Below are positions 34,968 to 43,558 of a stretch of DNA of 64,000 bases, piece by piece. The stretch comes from Lentzea albidocapillata subsp. violacea. GTDB lineage: Bacteria > Actinomycetota > Actinomycetes > Mycobacteriales > Pseudonocardiaceae. The notes below the pieces were generated by a model that did no database searches, was not told the DNA's origin, and worked only from the letters and a program-made list of their open reading frames with translations. The DNA lies in the NCBI RefSeq assembly GCF_900100275.1, contig NZ_FNET01000001.1, positions 124,001 through 188,000 of the forward strand. The letters run 5' to 3'. Within the stretch, counting starts at the first letter, position 1. The number at the start of each line of letters is the position of its first letter. The translations under genes were made by a program, and so were the position numbers.

Positions 34968-35963
34968 TTACTTATCGTCGTCGCGGTGACCGCGCAGCGA
35001 ACCGGCGTGCGCCTTCGCCGAGGGGTCGTTGCGCGTCTTGACGAGGCTGGCGACCGTGACGACGACCAGGATCGCGATGATCACGCCGAGGCTCACCGGC
35101 GTCGGGATCTCGGGCACGCTCGCGGAGATGTCCACGTGCGCCCAGTGCAGGATCAGCTTGACGCCGATGAACGCGAGGATGATCGCCAGCCCGGCCGACA
35201 GGTAGACGAGCCGGTCGAGCAGGCCCTTGACGAGGAAGAACAACGCGCGCAGGCCGAGCAGCGCGAAGGCGTTGGCGGTGAAGACGATGTAGGGCTGCTC
35301 GGTCACGCCGAACACCGCGGGGATCGAGTCGAGCGCGAAGAGCAGGTCGACGCCGCCGATCGCGACCAGTACGACGAACAGGGGAGTGGCCATCCGCCTG
35401 CCGTCGACGCGGGTGAAGATCTTGCCGCCGACGTAGTCGTCCGTGACGGGCAGGAGCTTGCGCGCGGTCTTCACGACGACGTTGTTCTCGACGTCGGGAT
35501 CCTCGTCGCGGTGCCGGAACAGCTGCACCGCCGTGAAGATCAGCAGCAGCCCGAACAGCAGGAACATGAACGAGAACAACGACAGCAGCGTCGCGCCGAC
35601 CGCGATGAAGATGCCTCGCATGATCAGCGCGAGCACGATGCCGAACGTCAGCACCTTGTGCTGGTGCTCCTCGGGCACGAGGAACGTGGTCATGATGATC
35701 ACGAAGACGAAGAGGTTGTCGACCGACAGGCTTTTCTCGACGATGTAGCCGGCGAAGTACTCCGCGCCGAACCCGCCGCCGTGCGCGCTCGCGAACCACA
35801 CGCCGAAGCCGATGGCCACGAGGATGTAGAACACCGACCACAGACTGGCTTCGCGGAAGCCGATCCGGTGTGGCCGCCACGCCGCGAGCACGAGGTCGAC
35901 CGCCAGCAGCGCGACGATCACCCCGATCGTGACCGCCCACGTCAGTCCGCTGATCTCCAGCAC
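34968..35963 (-). CDS. TerC/Alx-family integral membrane protein
   Basis: 331 residues from GTG 35963 with the SD GGAGGG. Eight or nine hydrophobic segments and the two family signatures with membrane aspartates: VEKSLSVDNLFVFVII and LLFALDSIPAVFGVT. Relatives (Alx, MeeF/TerC) export or handle manganese or are linked to tellurite and secretion-associated metal loading. It carries a charged C-terminal tail (SLRGHRDDDK). It has no functional link to the neighbouring sugar genes, and I see no conserved manganese riboswitch upstream. Confidence 0.9.
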   Translation of the reverse strand: MLEISGLTWAVTIGVIVALLAVDLVLAAWRPHRIGFREASLWSVFYILVAIGFGVWFASAHGGGFGAEYFAGYIVEKSLSVDNLFVFVIIMTTFLVPEEHQHKVLTFGIVLALIMRGIFIAVGATLLSLFSFMFLLFGLLLIFTAVQLFRHRDEDPDVENNVVVKTARKLLPVTDDYVGGKIFTRVDGRRMATPLFVVLVAIGGVDLLFALDSIPAVFGVTEQPYIVFTANAFALLGLRALFFLVKGLLDRLVYLSAGLAIILAFIGVKLILHWAHVDISASVPEIPTPVSLGVIIAILVVVTVASLVKTRNDPSAKAHAGSLRGHRDDDK

Positions 35964-35978
35964 CGCAAGTCCCTCCAG

Positions 35979-36014
35979 CCGCCCGGTCCGTCCGCAATGG
36001 ACGTTACCGGGCGG
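35979..36014. terminator. Hairpin between the GH3 stop and the TerC gene
   Basis: A 9-bp GC-rich stem (35979-35987 with 36006-36014) topped by a 4-bp inner stem. A second 7-bp hairpin (36026-36042) overlaps the GH3 stop codon. Together they probably end the LacI-GH3 transcript. Confidence 0.5.
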
Positions 36015-36032
36015 TGAAGGCGGGCCACACCC

Positions 36033-38330
36033 CTAGGGTGTGTCGAACTCGGGAGTCAGGACGCGGTCGAACCCGACCTGCCGCGCGGGCCCGGTCAGCG
36101 TGAGCTTCAACGAGGTGTGGATGTTCGCGCTCGACGTGCCGACGTGCAGCTCGGCGTCGCCGGGGTCGACCTGGCGGCGGCCCGCCCGGCCGGTGTAGGA
36201 GGTGAGGTCCGCGTGCAGCCGTGCGGTCACCGTGCGGGTCTCGCCGGGAGCGAGGTCCACCTTCACCGCGCCGATCAGCTGCCGCACGGGCCGGGCGACC
36301 TCCGCCACCGGGTCGTGCAGGTAGATCTGGACGACCTCGGCGGTCGCGACGTCCGTGTCGTTGCGCAGGACGACGTGCACCGCGCAGGTGCCGTCGGTCG
36401 GCCACTCGCGTTCCTCGCACCCCGCCGTCACCCACGTGACGGGCACGTAGGACAGGCCGTGGCCGAACGGGAACAGCGGGGTCGGGTCGACCGTGCTGAC
36501 CTCGCTGCGGGTGCCGAGCGGGGCGCTGAGGTAGGTGGACGGCTGGGTGGAGCCGGCGCCGGGGAAGCTGACCGGGAGCCGGCCGGACGGGTCGACGCGT
36601 CCACTGAGGACATCCGCCAGCGCCGCCGCGCCCTCCTGGCCGGGGTAGAAGCCGCACACGACGGCGGCGAGCCGGTCGACCTGCCGGGACAGGTCGTAGG
36701 GCCGGCCCGACAGCAGCACGAGCACCACCGGCTTTTCGGTGCCGAGCACCGCTTCCAGCAGTTCCTCCTGGCGGCCGGGTAACTTCAGGTCCGCGACGTC
36801 GCAGCCCTCACCGGACGTGCCCTTGCCGAACAGGCCGGCCTGGTCGCCCAGCACCACGACGCAGGTCTCCGCCTGCCGCGCGGCCTCGACCGCTTCGGCG
36901 ATCTCGTCGTCGGTCCCGCCGAGCACCGGACATCCCCGCGCGAACACCACGTCGTGGTCCGCGCGCAACGCCTCCAGCACGGTGGCGACCTCGATGCCCA
37001 TCTCGGCGTCCGGGTGGTGCACGCCGACGTGCAGCGGGAACGAGTAGCAGCCCATCATCGCGCCGGGCTCGTCCGCGCGCGGGCCGACGACGGCCAGTCG
37101 CCGGCCGGTCAACGGCAGCACGCCGTCGTTCTGCAGCAACACGATCGAGCGTTCCGCCACCTCGCGGGCGAGGGCGCGGGACTCGGGGTCGTCCAGGTCG
37201 AGGTCCGCGTCGGGCGCGGGGGAGTAGCCGGGGTCGAGCAGGCCCAGTTCGAACTTCTGCGCCAGCACCCGGGACAGCGCCCGGTCGACGACCGCCGTGT
37301 CCACCCGGTCGGAGCGGAGGCCTTCGAGCAGCGGCTCGCCGTAACAGTCCACAGTGGGCAGTTCGACGTCGATTCCGGCGGTCAGAGCCTGTACGGCCGC
37401 GTCCTCGCGGCCCGCGGCGACACCGTGCAGCTTGTGCAGGAACGCCACCGAGAAGTAGTCGGCGACCACGGTGCCGGTGAAGCCGTACTCGCCGCGGAGC
37501 AGCTCGGTGAGCATCGCCGGATCGGCGGCGACGGGCACACCGTCGTTGTCGGAGTAGGAGTTCATCACCGACCTGGCGCCGGCGCGCAGCGCCATCTCGA
37601 ACGGCGGCAGGATCACGTCGGCGAGTTCGCGCGGCCCGATCGACACCGGCGCGAGGTTGCGTCCCGCGCGCGAGGCCGAGTACCCGGCGAAGTGCTTCAG
37701 CGTCGACACGATCCCGGCCGACTCCAGGCCCGCGACGTAGGCGGCGCCGATGGTGCCCACGAGGTGCGGGTCCTCGCCGATGGTCTCCTCGACCCGGCCC
37801 CAGCGCAGGTCGCGCGCGACGTCGAGGACGGGGGCCAGGCCCTGGTGCACGCCGAGGCGGCGCATCGAGTCGCCGAACCGCGCGGCCATGCGCCGCACCA
37901 GGTCCGGTTCGAAGGTCGCACCCCAACACAGCGGTGAGGGGTACACGGTCGCCTGCCACGCGGCCAGCCCGGTCAGGCACTCCTCGTGCGCCACCGCGGG
38001 AATCCCGAAGCGGCTCGCCTCGATGATCTGCCGCTGGGTGCGCGCGAGCGTGCGCGCGCCGACCTCCGGCGCGATCGGCCGGGTGCCGAAGACGCGGGTG
38101 AGCTGGCCGATGCCGTGGCGGATCAGCTCGTCGAAGTCCTGTGGTGTCACGGCGAACTCGTGCTGGTGCGGGGCCATCTCGCCGGCGGCGTCGATGCCGG
38201 CCCAGATCCCTTGCAGCTGTGCGATCTTCTCCTGCGGGGTCATCCGCGCGACGAGGTCGCGCACACGGTCTGCCACGGGGGCATGCGGGTTCCGCCAGAG
38301 TTCGTCCGGCGTGGTGGCTTCTGTCGTCAC
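36033..38330 (-). CDS. Cytoplasmic GH3 glycosidase, probable beta-xylosidase
   Basis: 765 residues, no signal peptide. The GH3 N-domain has RWGRVEETIGEDPHLVG, STLKHFAGYS and the nucleophile D291 in GTVVADYFS (the usual SDW is replaced by ADY). The alpha/beta second domain (VLPLTGRRLAVVGPRADEPG; GKGTSGEGCDVADL) and an FN3-like C domain (about 660-760) complete the fold. It should cut terminal beta-linked sugars from imported oligosaccharides. Pairing with a LacI regulator and, across the divergent promoter, with an importer and GH10 xylanase argues for xylo-oligosaccharides; beta-glucosidase activity is the alternative. It lies 7 bp downstream of the LacI gene, in one operon. Confidence 0.88.
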   Translation of the reverse strand: MTTEATTPDELWRNPHAPVADRVRDLVARMTPQEKIAQLQGIWAGIDAAGEMAPHQHEFAVTPQDFDELIRHGIGQLTRVFGTRPIAPEVGARTLARTQRQIIEASRFGIPAVAHEECLTGLAAWQATVYPSPLCWGATFEPDLVRRMAARFGDSMRRLGVHQGLAPVLDVARDLRWGRVEETIGEDPHLVGTIGAAYVAGLESAGIVSTLKHFAGYSASRAGRNLAPVSIGPRELADVILPPFEMALRAGARSVMNSYSDNDGVPVAADPAMLTELLRGEYGFTGTVVADYFSVAFLHKLHGVAAGREDAAVQALTAGIDVELPTVDCYGEPLLEGLRSDRVDTAVVDRALSRVLAQKFELGLLDPGYSPAPDADLDLDDPESRALAREVAERSIVLLQNDGVLPLTGRRLAVVGPRADEPGAMMGCYSFPLHVGVHHPDAEMGIEVATVLEALRADHDVVFARGCPVLGGTDDEIAEAVEAARQAETCVVVLGDQAGLFGKGTSGEGCDVADLKLPGRQEELLEAVLGTEKPVVLVLLSGRPYDLSRQVDRLAAVVCGFYPGQEGAAALADVLSGRVDPSGRLPVSFPGAGSTQPSTYLSAPLGTRSEVSTVDPTPLFPFGHGLSYVPVTWVTAGCEEREWPTDGTCAVHVVLRNDTDVATAEVVQIYLHDPVAEVARPVRQLIGAVKVDLAPGETRTVTARLHADLTSYTGRAGRRQVDPGDAELHVGTSSANIHTSLKLTLTGPARQVGFDRVLTPEFDTP

Positions 38331-38337
38331 AAGAACC

Positions 38338-39351
38338 TCAGGGGGTCAGTGGGCGGGTCGACTGCCGGACGACCAGTTCGGTGCCCAGGGTGATGTGGGT
38401 TTCGTCGGGCTCGGTGCCGTTGATGAGTCGCACCAGCAACTCGACGGCGCGGTGGCCCATCTCGCGGATCGGCTGCTGCACCGTCGAGAGCGGCGGTGTG
38501 CACAGCGCGGACTCGGGGATGTTGTCGAAGCCGACCACCGACAGGTCCTCCGGCACCCGCAGGCCGAGCTCGCGGGCGGCGTCGATGGCGGCGATGGCGG
38601 TGGTGTCGTTGGCGGCGAAGATCGCGGTCGGCCGGTCGGGACGGCTCAGCAGGTACCGCGCGGACGCGGCGGCCACGTCCGCGTCGTAGTCGCCGCGCCG
38701 GACCAGGGTCTCGTCCACCGTGACGCCCGCGCTGGCGAGGGCTCCCCGGTACCCGGTTTCGCGCTGCTGCGCGGATTTCAGGTCCTCGCGGCCGGTGAGC
38801 AACCCGATTCGGCGGTGGCCGAGTTCGAGCAGGTGCTCGGTCGCGAGCCGTCCGCCGTGCAGGTTGTCGGAGTCGACCGTGGGCAGCGCCGCGCGCCCGG
38901 TGTGGGGGTCGACGGCGACGACGGGTGTGCCGGGCAGGCCTTCGAGGTCGACGGCCGGCGTGACCAGCACGGCGCCGTCGACGAGGGTGCCGCTCAGCCG
39001 CGTGAGGTACCGCTGCTCCCAGCCGTGGGGGTCGCCGGTGCGGCCGCCCGCCGAGTACACGACCAGCTCGAAACCCGTGCCGCGGATGGCATCCGCCGCA
39101 CCCTTGAGCAGTTCGGTGCTGAACGGCTCTATGTCGGCGACCAGGATCCCGATGACGTTCGTGCGGTGGTTGCGCAGGCTCTGCGCGACGAGGCTCGCCT
39201 CGTACCCCAGGTCCTTGATCACGGCGGTGACCCGCGCGAACGTCTCCGCGGAGACGCCGTACCGCTGGTTGAGGACTTTGGACACGGTGGCTACCGAGAC
39301 GCCGGCCTGAGCGGCGACGTCCTTGATCGTGACGCGAGAGCGTGGAGGCAC
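38338..39351 (-). CDS. LacI-family regulator of the xylan module
   Basis: 337 residues from GTG 39351. The helix-turn-helix is VTIKDVAAQAGVSVATVSKV with hinge IKDLGYEASLVAQSL, then a periplasmic-binding-like sensor core (VIGILVADIEPFSTELLKGA, VVGFDNIPESALCTPPLSTV). It is transcribed with GH3 and divergently from the SBP-permease-GH10 operon. A near-palindrome covering both promoters (39375-39388) is the likely operator. The effector is probably xylose or xylobiose, by context. A -10 TAGCCT ends 6 bases before the start codon with no SD, so the mRNA looks leaderless. Confidence 0.87.
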   Translation of the reverse strand: MPPRSRVTIKDVAAQAGVSVATVSKVLNQRYGVSAETFARVTAVIKDLGYEASLVAQSLRNHRTNVIGILVADIEPFSTELLKGAADAIRGTGFELVVYSAGGRTGDPHGWEQRYLTRLSGTLVDGAVLVTPAVDLEGLPGTPVVAVDPHTGRAALPTVDSDNLHGGRLATEHLLELGHRRIGLLTGREDLKSAQQRETGYRGALASAGVTVDETLVRRGDYDADVAAASARYLLSRPDRPTAIFAANDTTAIAAIDAARELGLRVPEDLSVVGFDNIPESALCTPPLSTVQQPIREMGHRAVELLVRLINGTEPDETHITLGTELVVRQSTRPLTP

Positions 39352-39357
39352 CGGGAC

Positions 39358-39386
39358 AGGCTAGCCGTGTAAAACGTTATCGACAA
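39358..39386 (-). promoter_or_regulatory. Leaderless promoter of the LacI-GH3 operon
   Basis: On the minus strand, TTGTCG (39386-39381), 17-bp spacer, TAGCCT (39363-39358), then 6 bases to the GTG start. Its -35 lies inside the operator at 39375-39388. Confidence 0.6.
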
Positions 39387-39388
39387 CG
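39375..39388. promoter_or_regulatory. Operator CGTTATCGACAACG between LacI and the importer operon
   Basis: A 14-bp near-palindrome (12 of 14 positions symmetric). It overlaps the -35 of the LacI-GH3 promoter and abuts the -35 of the importer operon, so a single bound repressor could silence both. Confidence 0.65.
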
Positions 39389-39389
39389 A

Positions 39390-39418
39390 TTGACACGAGC
39401 CGGATTTCGCGCCAGTCT
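39390..39418 (+). promoter_or_regulatory. Promoter of the importer-xylanase operon
   Basis: Consensus -35 TTGACA (39390-39395), 17-bp spacer, weak -10 CAGTCT (39413-39418), about 55 bp before the SBP start, which has the SD CAGGAG. Confidence 0.55.
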
Positions 39419-39472
39419 CTGGCCCCAACACAGCAGTCCAACTCGGCCGACGTCGTCAGGAGTGGACCTGAA

Positions 39473-40750
39473 ATGCGTTCGAGAAAGCCCCTTGCCCTCT
39501 TCGCCGCCGCGGCTTTCGTGCTGGCCGGATGCGGTGGTGGTGGCGGTGACGCCTCCACGGAAGGTCCCGTCACGCTCACCTGGTGGCACAACCGGACCAC
39601 CGAGCCCATGAAGTCGAAGTGGCAGCAGATCGCCGACGACTTCCACAGGACCCACCCGAACACCTCGTTCACGATCGAACCGCTGCAGAACGAGCAGTTC
39701 CAGACCAAGGTGCCGCTCGCCCTGCAGGGCAACACCCCGCCGGACCTCTTCCAGCAGTGGGGCGGCGGAGCGCTCGCCGACCAGCTGAAGTCCGGCAAGC
39801 TCGCCGACATCACGCAGGCCTCGTCGGGCTGGATCGGCCCGCTGGCCAAGAACGCCGACGGCTGGAAGGCCGGCGGCAAGCAGTACGGTGCGCCGTACCT
39901 GATGCACGCGGTCGGGTTCTGGTACCGCAAGGATATCTTCGCCACGGCGGGAATCACCTCGGCACCGACCACTGTGGACGAGCTGAACGCGGCGGTCACG
40001 AAGCTGAAGGCCGCGGGCGTCGTGCCGATCGCGCTCGGCGGCAAGGACCGCTGGCCCGACGCGTTCTACTGGGCCTACTTCGCGGTGCGCCAGTGCTCGG
40101 TCGACACGCTGAAGAAGGCGGTCGAGAAGACCGAGCTCACCGACCCGTGCTTCCTCAAGGCGGGCGAGAACCTCAAGAGTTTCCTGGACACGAAACCGTT
40201 CCAGGACGGGTTCGTCGGGACGCCCGCTCAGCAGGGGGCGGGCAGCTCGGCGGGCCTGGTGGCCAACGGCAAGGCGGCCATGGAACTGCAGGGCGACTGG
40301 AACCCCGACGTGATGCAGGCGCTTACGGAGGACAAGGAGATCGGCTCGAAGATCGGCTGGTTCCCGTTCCCGAGCGTGCCGGGCGGGCAGGGCGATCCGA
40401 GCGTGCTGCTCGGCGGTGGTGACGGGTTCTCCTGCACCACCCGCGCTGCCAAGGCGTGCGCGGAGTTCCTCGGGCACCTCGTCGGCGACGACGTGCAGAA
40501 GATCCTCGCCGAGACCAACTCCGGTCTGCCGGTGACCCCTGCCGGGGTGGCCGCGCTGAAGAGCGAGCCGCACAAGACGATCGCCGAGGCCATGACCAAG
40601 GCGTCGTACCTCCAGTTCTACTTCGACACCGCGTTCCCGACCAAGGTCGGTCAGGCCCTGAACGACACCATCGCGAACTTCTTCGCGGGTCAGGGCGGAC
40701 CCGACACCATCGTGAAATCGGTGAGCGAAGCAGCAGCCGGGAACAAATGA
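39473..40750 (+). CDS. Sugar ABC transporter substrate-binding lipoprotein (CUT1 type), probable xylo-oligosaccharides
   Basis: 425 residues. MRSRKPLALFAAAAFVLAGC ends in a lipobox Cys, followed by a Gly-rich linker. The mature part is a cluster B binding protein: VTLTWWHNRTTEPMKSKWQQ, LFQQWGGGALADQLKSGKLA, WYRKDIFATAGI, AMELQGDWNPDVMQ. The several tryptophans and tyrosines near these loops suit stacking against sugar rings. Ligand assignment to xylo-oligosaccharides rests on the neighbouring GH10 xylanase and GH3. No ATPase gene is nearby, as is usual for importers that use the shared MsiK ATPase. Confidence 0.88.
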   Translation: MRSRKPLALFAAAAFVLAGCGGGGGDASTEGPVTLTWWHNRTTEPMKSKWQQIADDFHRTHPNTSFTIEPLQNEQFQTKVPLALQGNTPPDLFQQWGGGALADQLKSGKLADITQASSGWIGPLAKNADGWKAGGKQYGAPYLMHAVGFWYRKDIFATAGITSAPTTVDELNAAVTKLKAAGVVPIALGGKDRWPDAFYWAYFAVRQCSVDTLKKAVEKTELTDPCFLKAGENLKSFLDTKPFQDGFVGTPAQQGAGSSAGLVANGKAAMELQGDWNPDVMQALTEDKEIGSKIGWFPFPSVPGGQGDPSVLLGGGDGFSCTTRAAKACAEFLGHLVGDDVQKILAETNSGLPVTPAGVAALKSEPHKTIAEAMTKASYLQFYFDTAFPTKVGQALNDTIANFFAGQGGPDTIVKSVSEAAAGNK

Positions 40751-41721
40751 TGAGTGCCGCGATCACCACGCGGCCGCCGACCGCCCCCGTGCCGCACGCG
40801 CCAGCGGCCGGGGGCACCCGGCGGCGGTCCCGGCTGCGGACCCGCCTCGAACTCGCCCTGCTGCTCGTCCCGGCACTGGTGCTGTTCGTCGGGTTCGTCC
40901 TGATCCCCATCGGCGTCGCCGGGTACTACAGCCTCTACTCGTGGAACGGCTTCGGCCCGCTCACGGACTTCGTGGGGCTGGACAACTACGTCGAGGCCTT
41001 CTCCGGTGACGTCTTCCAGGGCGCCATCGGGCACAACCTGATCATCGCCACGCTCTCGATCGTCGTTCAGCTGCCGCTGAGCATCGGTCTCGCGTTGCTG
41101 CTCAACCGGAAGCTGCGCGGCCGGACGTTCCTGCGGATGGTGGTCTTCGCGCCGTACGTGCTGTCCGAGGCGGTGACCGCGGTGATCTGGCTGCTCATGT
41201 TGCAGCCCGGCGGGTTCGTCGACGAGATCCTGCGCGGTGTGGGCCTGGGCGGTTTCGTGCAGCTGTGGCTCGCCGACCAGTCGCTCGTGCTCTACACGCT
41301 CTTCGTGGTGATCACGTGGAAGTACATCGGGTTCGGCGTGATCCTGCTGCTGGCCGGCCTGCAGGGCGTTCCGCCCGAGCTTCGGGAGGCCGCCGCGCTG
41401 GACGGCGCGAGTGCCTGGCAGACCACCCGGCACGTCGTGCTCCCGTTGCTGGGACCGACGATCAGGATCTGGGTGTTCCTGTCCGTGATCGGGTCGCTGC
41501 AGCTCTTCGACCTGGTCTGGATCATGACGCTCGGCGGTCCCGCCAACGCGTCGACGACCATGGCCACCTACCTGGTCGACCACGGCTTCAAGCGCTACGA
41601 GTTCGGTTTCGGCAGCGCGGTCGCGGTGATCCTGTTCATCATCTGCTTCCTGTTCGCGTTGCTGTACCAGAGGTTCGCTCTGCGTCGCGACACCCAGGGC
41701 GCGTTGACGGGAGTGCGCTGA
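40747..41721 (+). CDS. CUT1 sugar ABC transporter permease (MalF-like)
   Basis: 324 residues from ATG 40747, overlapping the SBP stop by four bases (ATGA); a second ATG follows directly. A Pro/Arg-rich cytoplasmic head (about 35 residues) precedes six predicted membrane segments. The EAA loop that docks the ATPase is visible as ELREAAALDGASAWQTTRHV followed by LPLLGPTI. It forms the channel with the next gene. Confidence 0.9.
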   Translation: MMSAAITTRPPTAPVPHAPAAGGTRRRSRLRTRLELALLLVPALVLFVGFVLIPIGVAGYYSLYSWNGFGPLTDFVGLDNYVEAFSGDVFQGAIGHNLIIATLSIVVQLPLSIGLALLLNRKLRGRTFLRMVVFAPYVLSEAVTAVIWLLMLQPGGFVDEILRGVGLGGFVQLWLADQSLVLYTLFVVITWKYIGFGVILLLAGLQGVPPELREAAALDGASAWQTTRHVVLPLLGPTIRIWVFLSVIGSLQLFDLVWIMTLGGPANASTTMATYLVDHGFKRYEFGFGSAVAVILFIICFLFALLYQRFALRRDTQGALTGVR

Positions 41722-41722
41722 G

Positions 41723-42538
41723 ATGTCACGTCGTAACACCGTCGGCTACCTCGCCGCGTTCGCCGTCATCGGCGTGACGGTGGTGCCGCTGTTGTTCGTG
41801 GTGCTGGGCGGTTTCCGCACCACGGCCCAGATCAACTCCTCACCGGCCGGGTTGCCCGGCCCGTTCGTGTGGGACAACTACATCGAGGTCGCGACGTCGC
41901 TGCAGTTCTGGCGCCTGCTCGGCAACAGTATGCTGATCGCGGTGATCGCGACCACGCTGGCGGTCGTGCTCGGGTCGATGGCGGCGTTCGCGTTGTCCCG
42001 CTACGTGTTCCGGGGCCGCGAGGCGTTCTACACGTTGTTCACGCTGGGTCTGCTGTTCCCGCTCGGCGTGGCCACGCTGCCGCTGTACCTGTGGTTGAGA
42101 GAGCTGAACCTGCTGGAGAACCCGCTCGGGGTCGCGATTCCGGAGGCGGCGTTCTCACTGCCGGTCACGATCGTGATCCTGCGGCCGTTCATGAACGCGA
42201 TCCCCGGTGAGCTGGAGGACGCCGCCCTGCTCGACGGCGCGGCCAAGCTCGGCTTCTTCTGGCGGATCCTGCTCCCGCTCTCGCGGCCGGCGCTGATCAC
42301 GGTGTCCGTGCTCGCGTTCGTCACCAGCTGGAACTTCTACCTGTTGCCGTTGCTGGTGTTCAACGACTCCACGAACTTCACGCTTCCGCTCGGCGTGGCC
42401 ATGTTCCAGTCCGAGCACACCCAGGACACCGCGAAGGTGCTCGCCTTCACCGCGCTGTCCATGATCCCCGCGCTCACGTTCTTCGTGTTCGCCGAACGTC
42501 GGATGGTCGGGGGCCTCACCGGTTCCGTGAAGGGCTGA
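41723..42538 (+). CDS. CUT1 sugar ABC transporter permease (MalG-like)
   Basis: 271 residues with six membrane segments, starting one base after the previous stop. The EAA motif reads ELEDAALLDGAAKLGFFWRI then LPLSRPALI. The N-terminus is short, as in MalG-type subunits. It ends 18 bp before the xylanase gene, on the same transcript. Confidence 0.9.
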   Translation: MSRRNTVGYLAAFAVIGVTVVPLLFVVLGGFRTTAQINSSPAGLPGPFVWDNYIEVATSLQFWRLLGNSMLIAVIATTLAVVLGSMAAFALSRYVFRGREAFYTLFTLGLLFPLGVATLPLYLWLRELNLLENPLGVAIPEAAFSLPVTIVILRPFMNAIPGELEDAALLDGAAKLGFFWRILLPLSRPALITVSVLAFVTSWNFYLLPLLVFNDSTNFTLPLGVAMFQSEHTQDTAKVLAFTALSMIPALTFFVFAERRMVGGLTGSVKG

Positions 42539-42556
42539 CTCACAAGGGAGTGAATC

Positions 42557-43552
42557 GTGCGTACCCGCTTAGCTGCCGGCATCGCCGTTCTGGTGGTGCT
42601 GTCGCAGACAGTTCCCGCTTCGGCGGCAGGGCCGTTGAAGAGTGTCACGAACAGGTACGTGGGCAGCGCGGTGGCCGCCCAGCACCTGAACGCCGAGGCC
42701 GACTACAGAAAGGTGCTGACGCGCGAGTTCGACAGCGTCACGCCCGAGAACGAGATGAAGTGGGGCGTGGTCGAAGCCGTTCGCGGCCAGTACGACTGGT
42801 CCGGCGCGGACGAGATCGTCAAGTACGCCAAGAAGACCGGCAAGTCCGTGCGCGGGCACACGCTGGTCTGGCACAGCCAGCTGCCCGACTGGGTCGACGA
42901 CCTCGAAGCCGCGGAGCTGCGGGACGTGGTCAAGAACCACATCAGGACCGAGGCGGGCCGCTACCGCGGGAAGATCCGCGCGTGGGACGTCGTCAACGAG
43001 GCGTTCAACGAGGACGGCACGCGCAGGCAGACGGTGTTCCAGGAGAAGCTCGGCGACCGCTACGTCGCCGACGCGTTCCGCTGGGCCCACGCGGCCGACC
43101 CGAAGGCGAAGCTCTACATCAACGACTACAACGTCGAGGGGCTCAACCCCAAGAGTGACGCGGTGTACGAACTGGTGAAGTCGTTGAAGAGGCAGGGCGT
43201 CCCGATCCACGGCGTCGGCATCCAGGCACACCTCTCGCTGATGTACGGCTTCCCGGCGGGCGTCAGGGAGAACATCGCCAGGTTCGCCGCGCTCGGGCTG
43301 GACGTCGCGATCACCGAGGCGGACGTGCGGATCCCGCTGCCCGTCACCCCCGAGAAGCTCGAAGCCCAAGCGGACTACTTCGAACAGGTCTGGGACGCCT
43401 GCCACGCGGTGCGGCGGTGCGTCGAGTTCACCACGTGGGGCTTCACCGACCGTCACTCGTGGGTGCCGGACGTGTTCCCCGGTGAGGGCGCGGCCTGCCT
43501 GTTCGACGAGAACCTGAGGCCGAAGCCGGCCTATGCCCGGCTGAACTCCTAG
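42557..43552 (+). CDS. Secreted endo-beta-1,4-xylanase, family GH10
   Basis: 331 residues from GTG 42557 with the SD AAGGGAG. A Sec signal peptide (cleavage near PASAAG) is followed by a single GH10 barrel: SVTPENEMKWG, GHTLVWHSQLPDW, acid/base E148 in WDVVNEAFNED, nucleophile E254 in ITEADVRIPL and the closing FTTWGFTDRHSWV. There is no binding module, unlike many actinomycete GH10 enzymes. It hydrolyses xylan to short oligosaccharides, which the importer encoded directly upstream would take up. It is the last gene of the operon and converges on the next gene with only 6 bp between stops. Confidence 0.96.
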   Translation: MRTRLAAGIAVLVVLSQTVPASAAGPLKSVTNRYVGSAVAAQHLNAEADYRKVLTREFDSVTPENEMKWGVVEAVRGQYDWSGADEIVKYAKKTGKSVRGHTLVWHSQLPDWVDDLEAAELRDVVKNHIRTEAGRYRGKIRAWDVVNEAFNEDGTRRQTVFQEKLGDRYVADAFRWAHAADPKAKLYINDYNVEGLNPKSDAVYELVKSLKRQGVPIHGVGIQAHLSLMYGFPAGVRENIARFAALGLDVAITEADVRIPLPVTPEKLEAQADYFEQVWDACHAVRRCVEFTTWGFTDRHSWVPDVFPGEGAACLFDENLRPKPAYARLNS

Positions 43553-43558
43553 CGGGTT

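Noticed and set aside
35964..36032. Possible manganese riboswitch before the TerC-family gene
   Set aside because: Only 69 bp are available, filled by simple GC-rich hairpins better explained as a terminator; no conserved yybP-ykoY loop sequences are visible.
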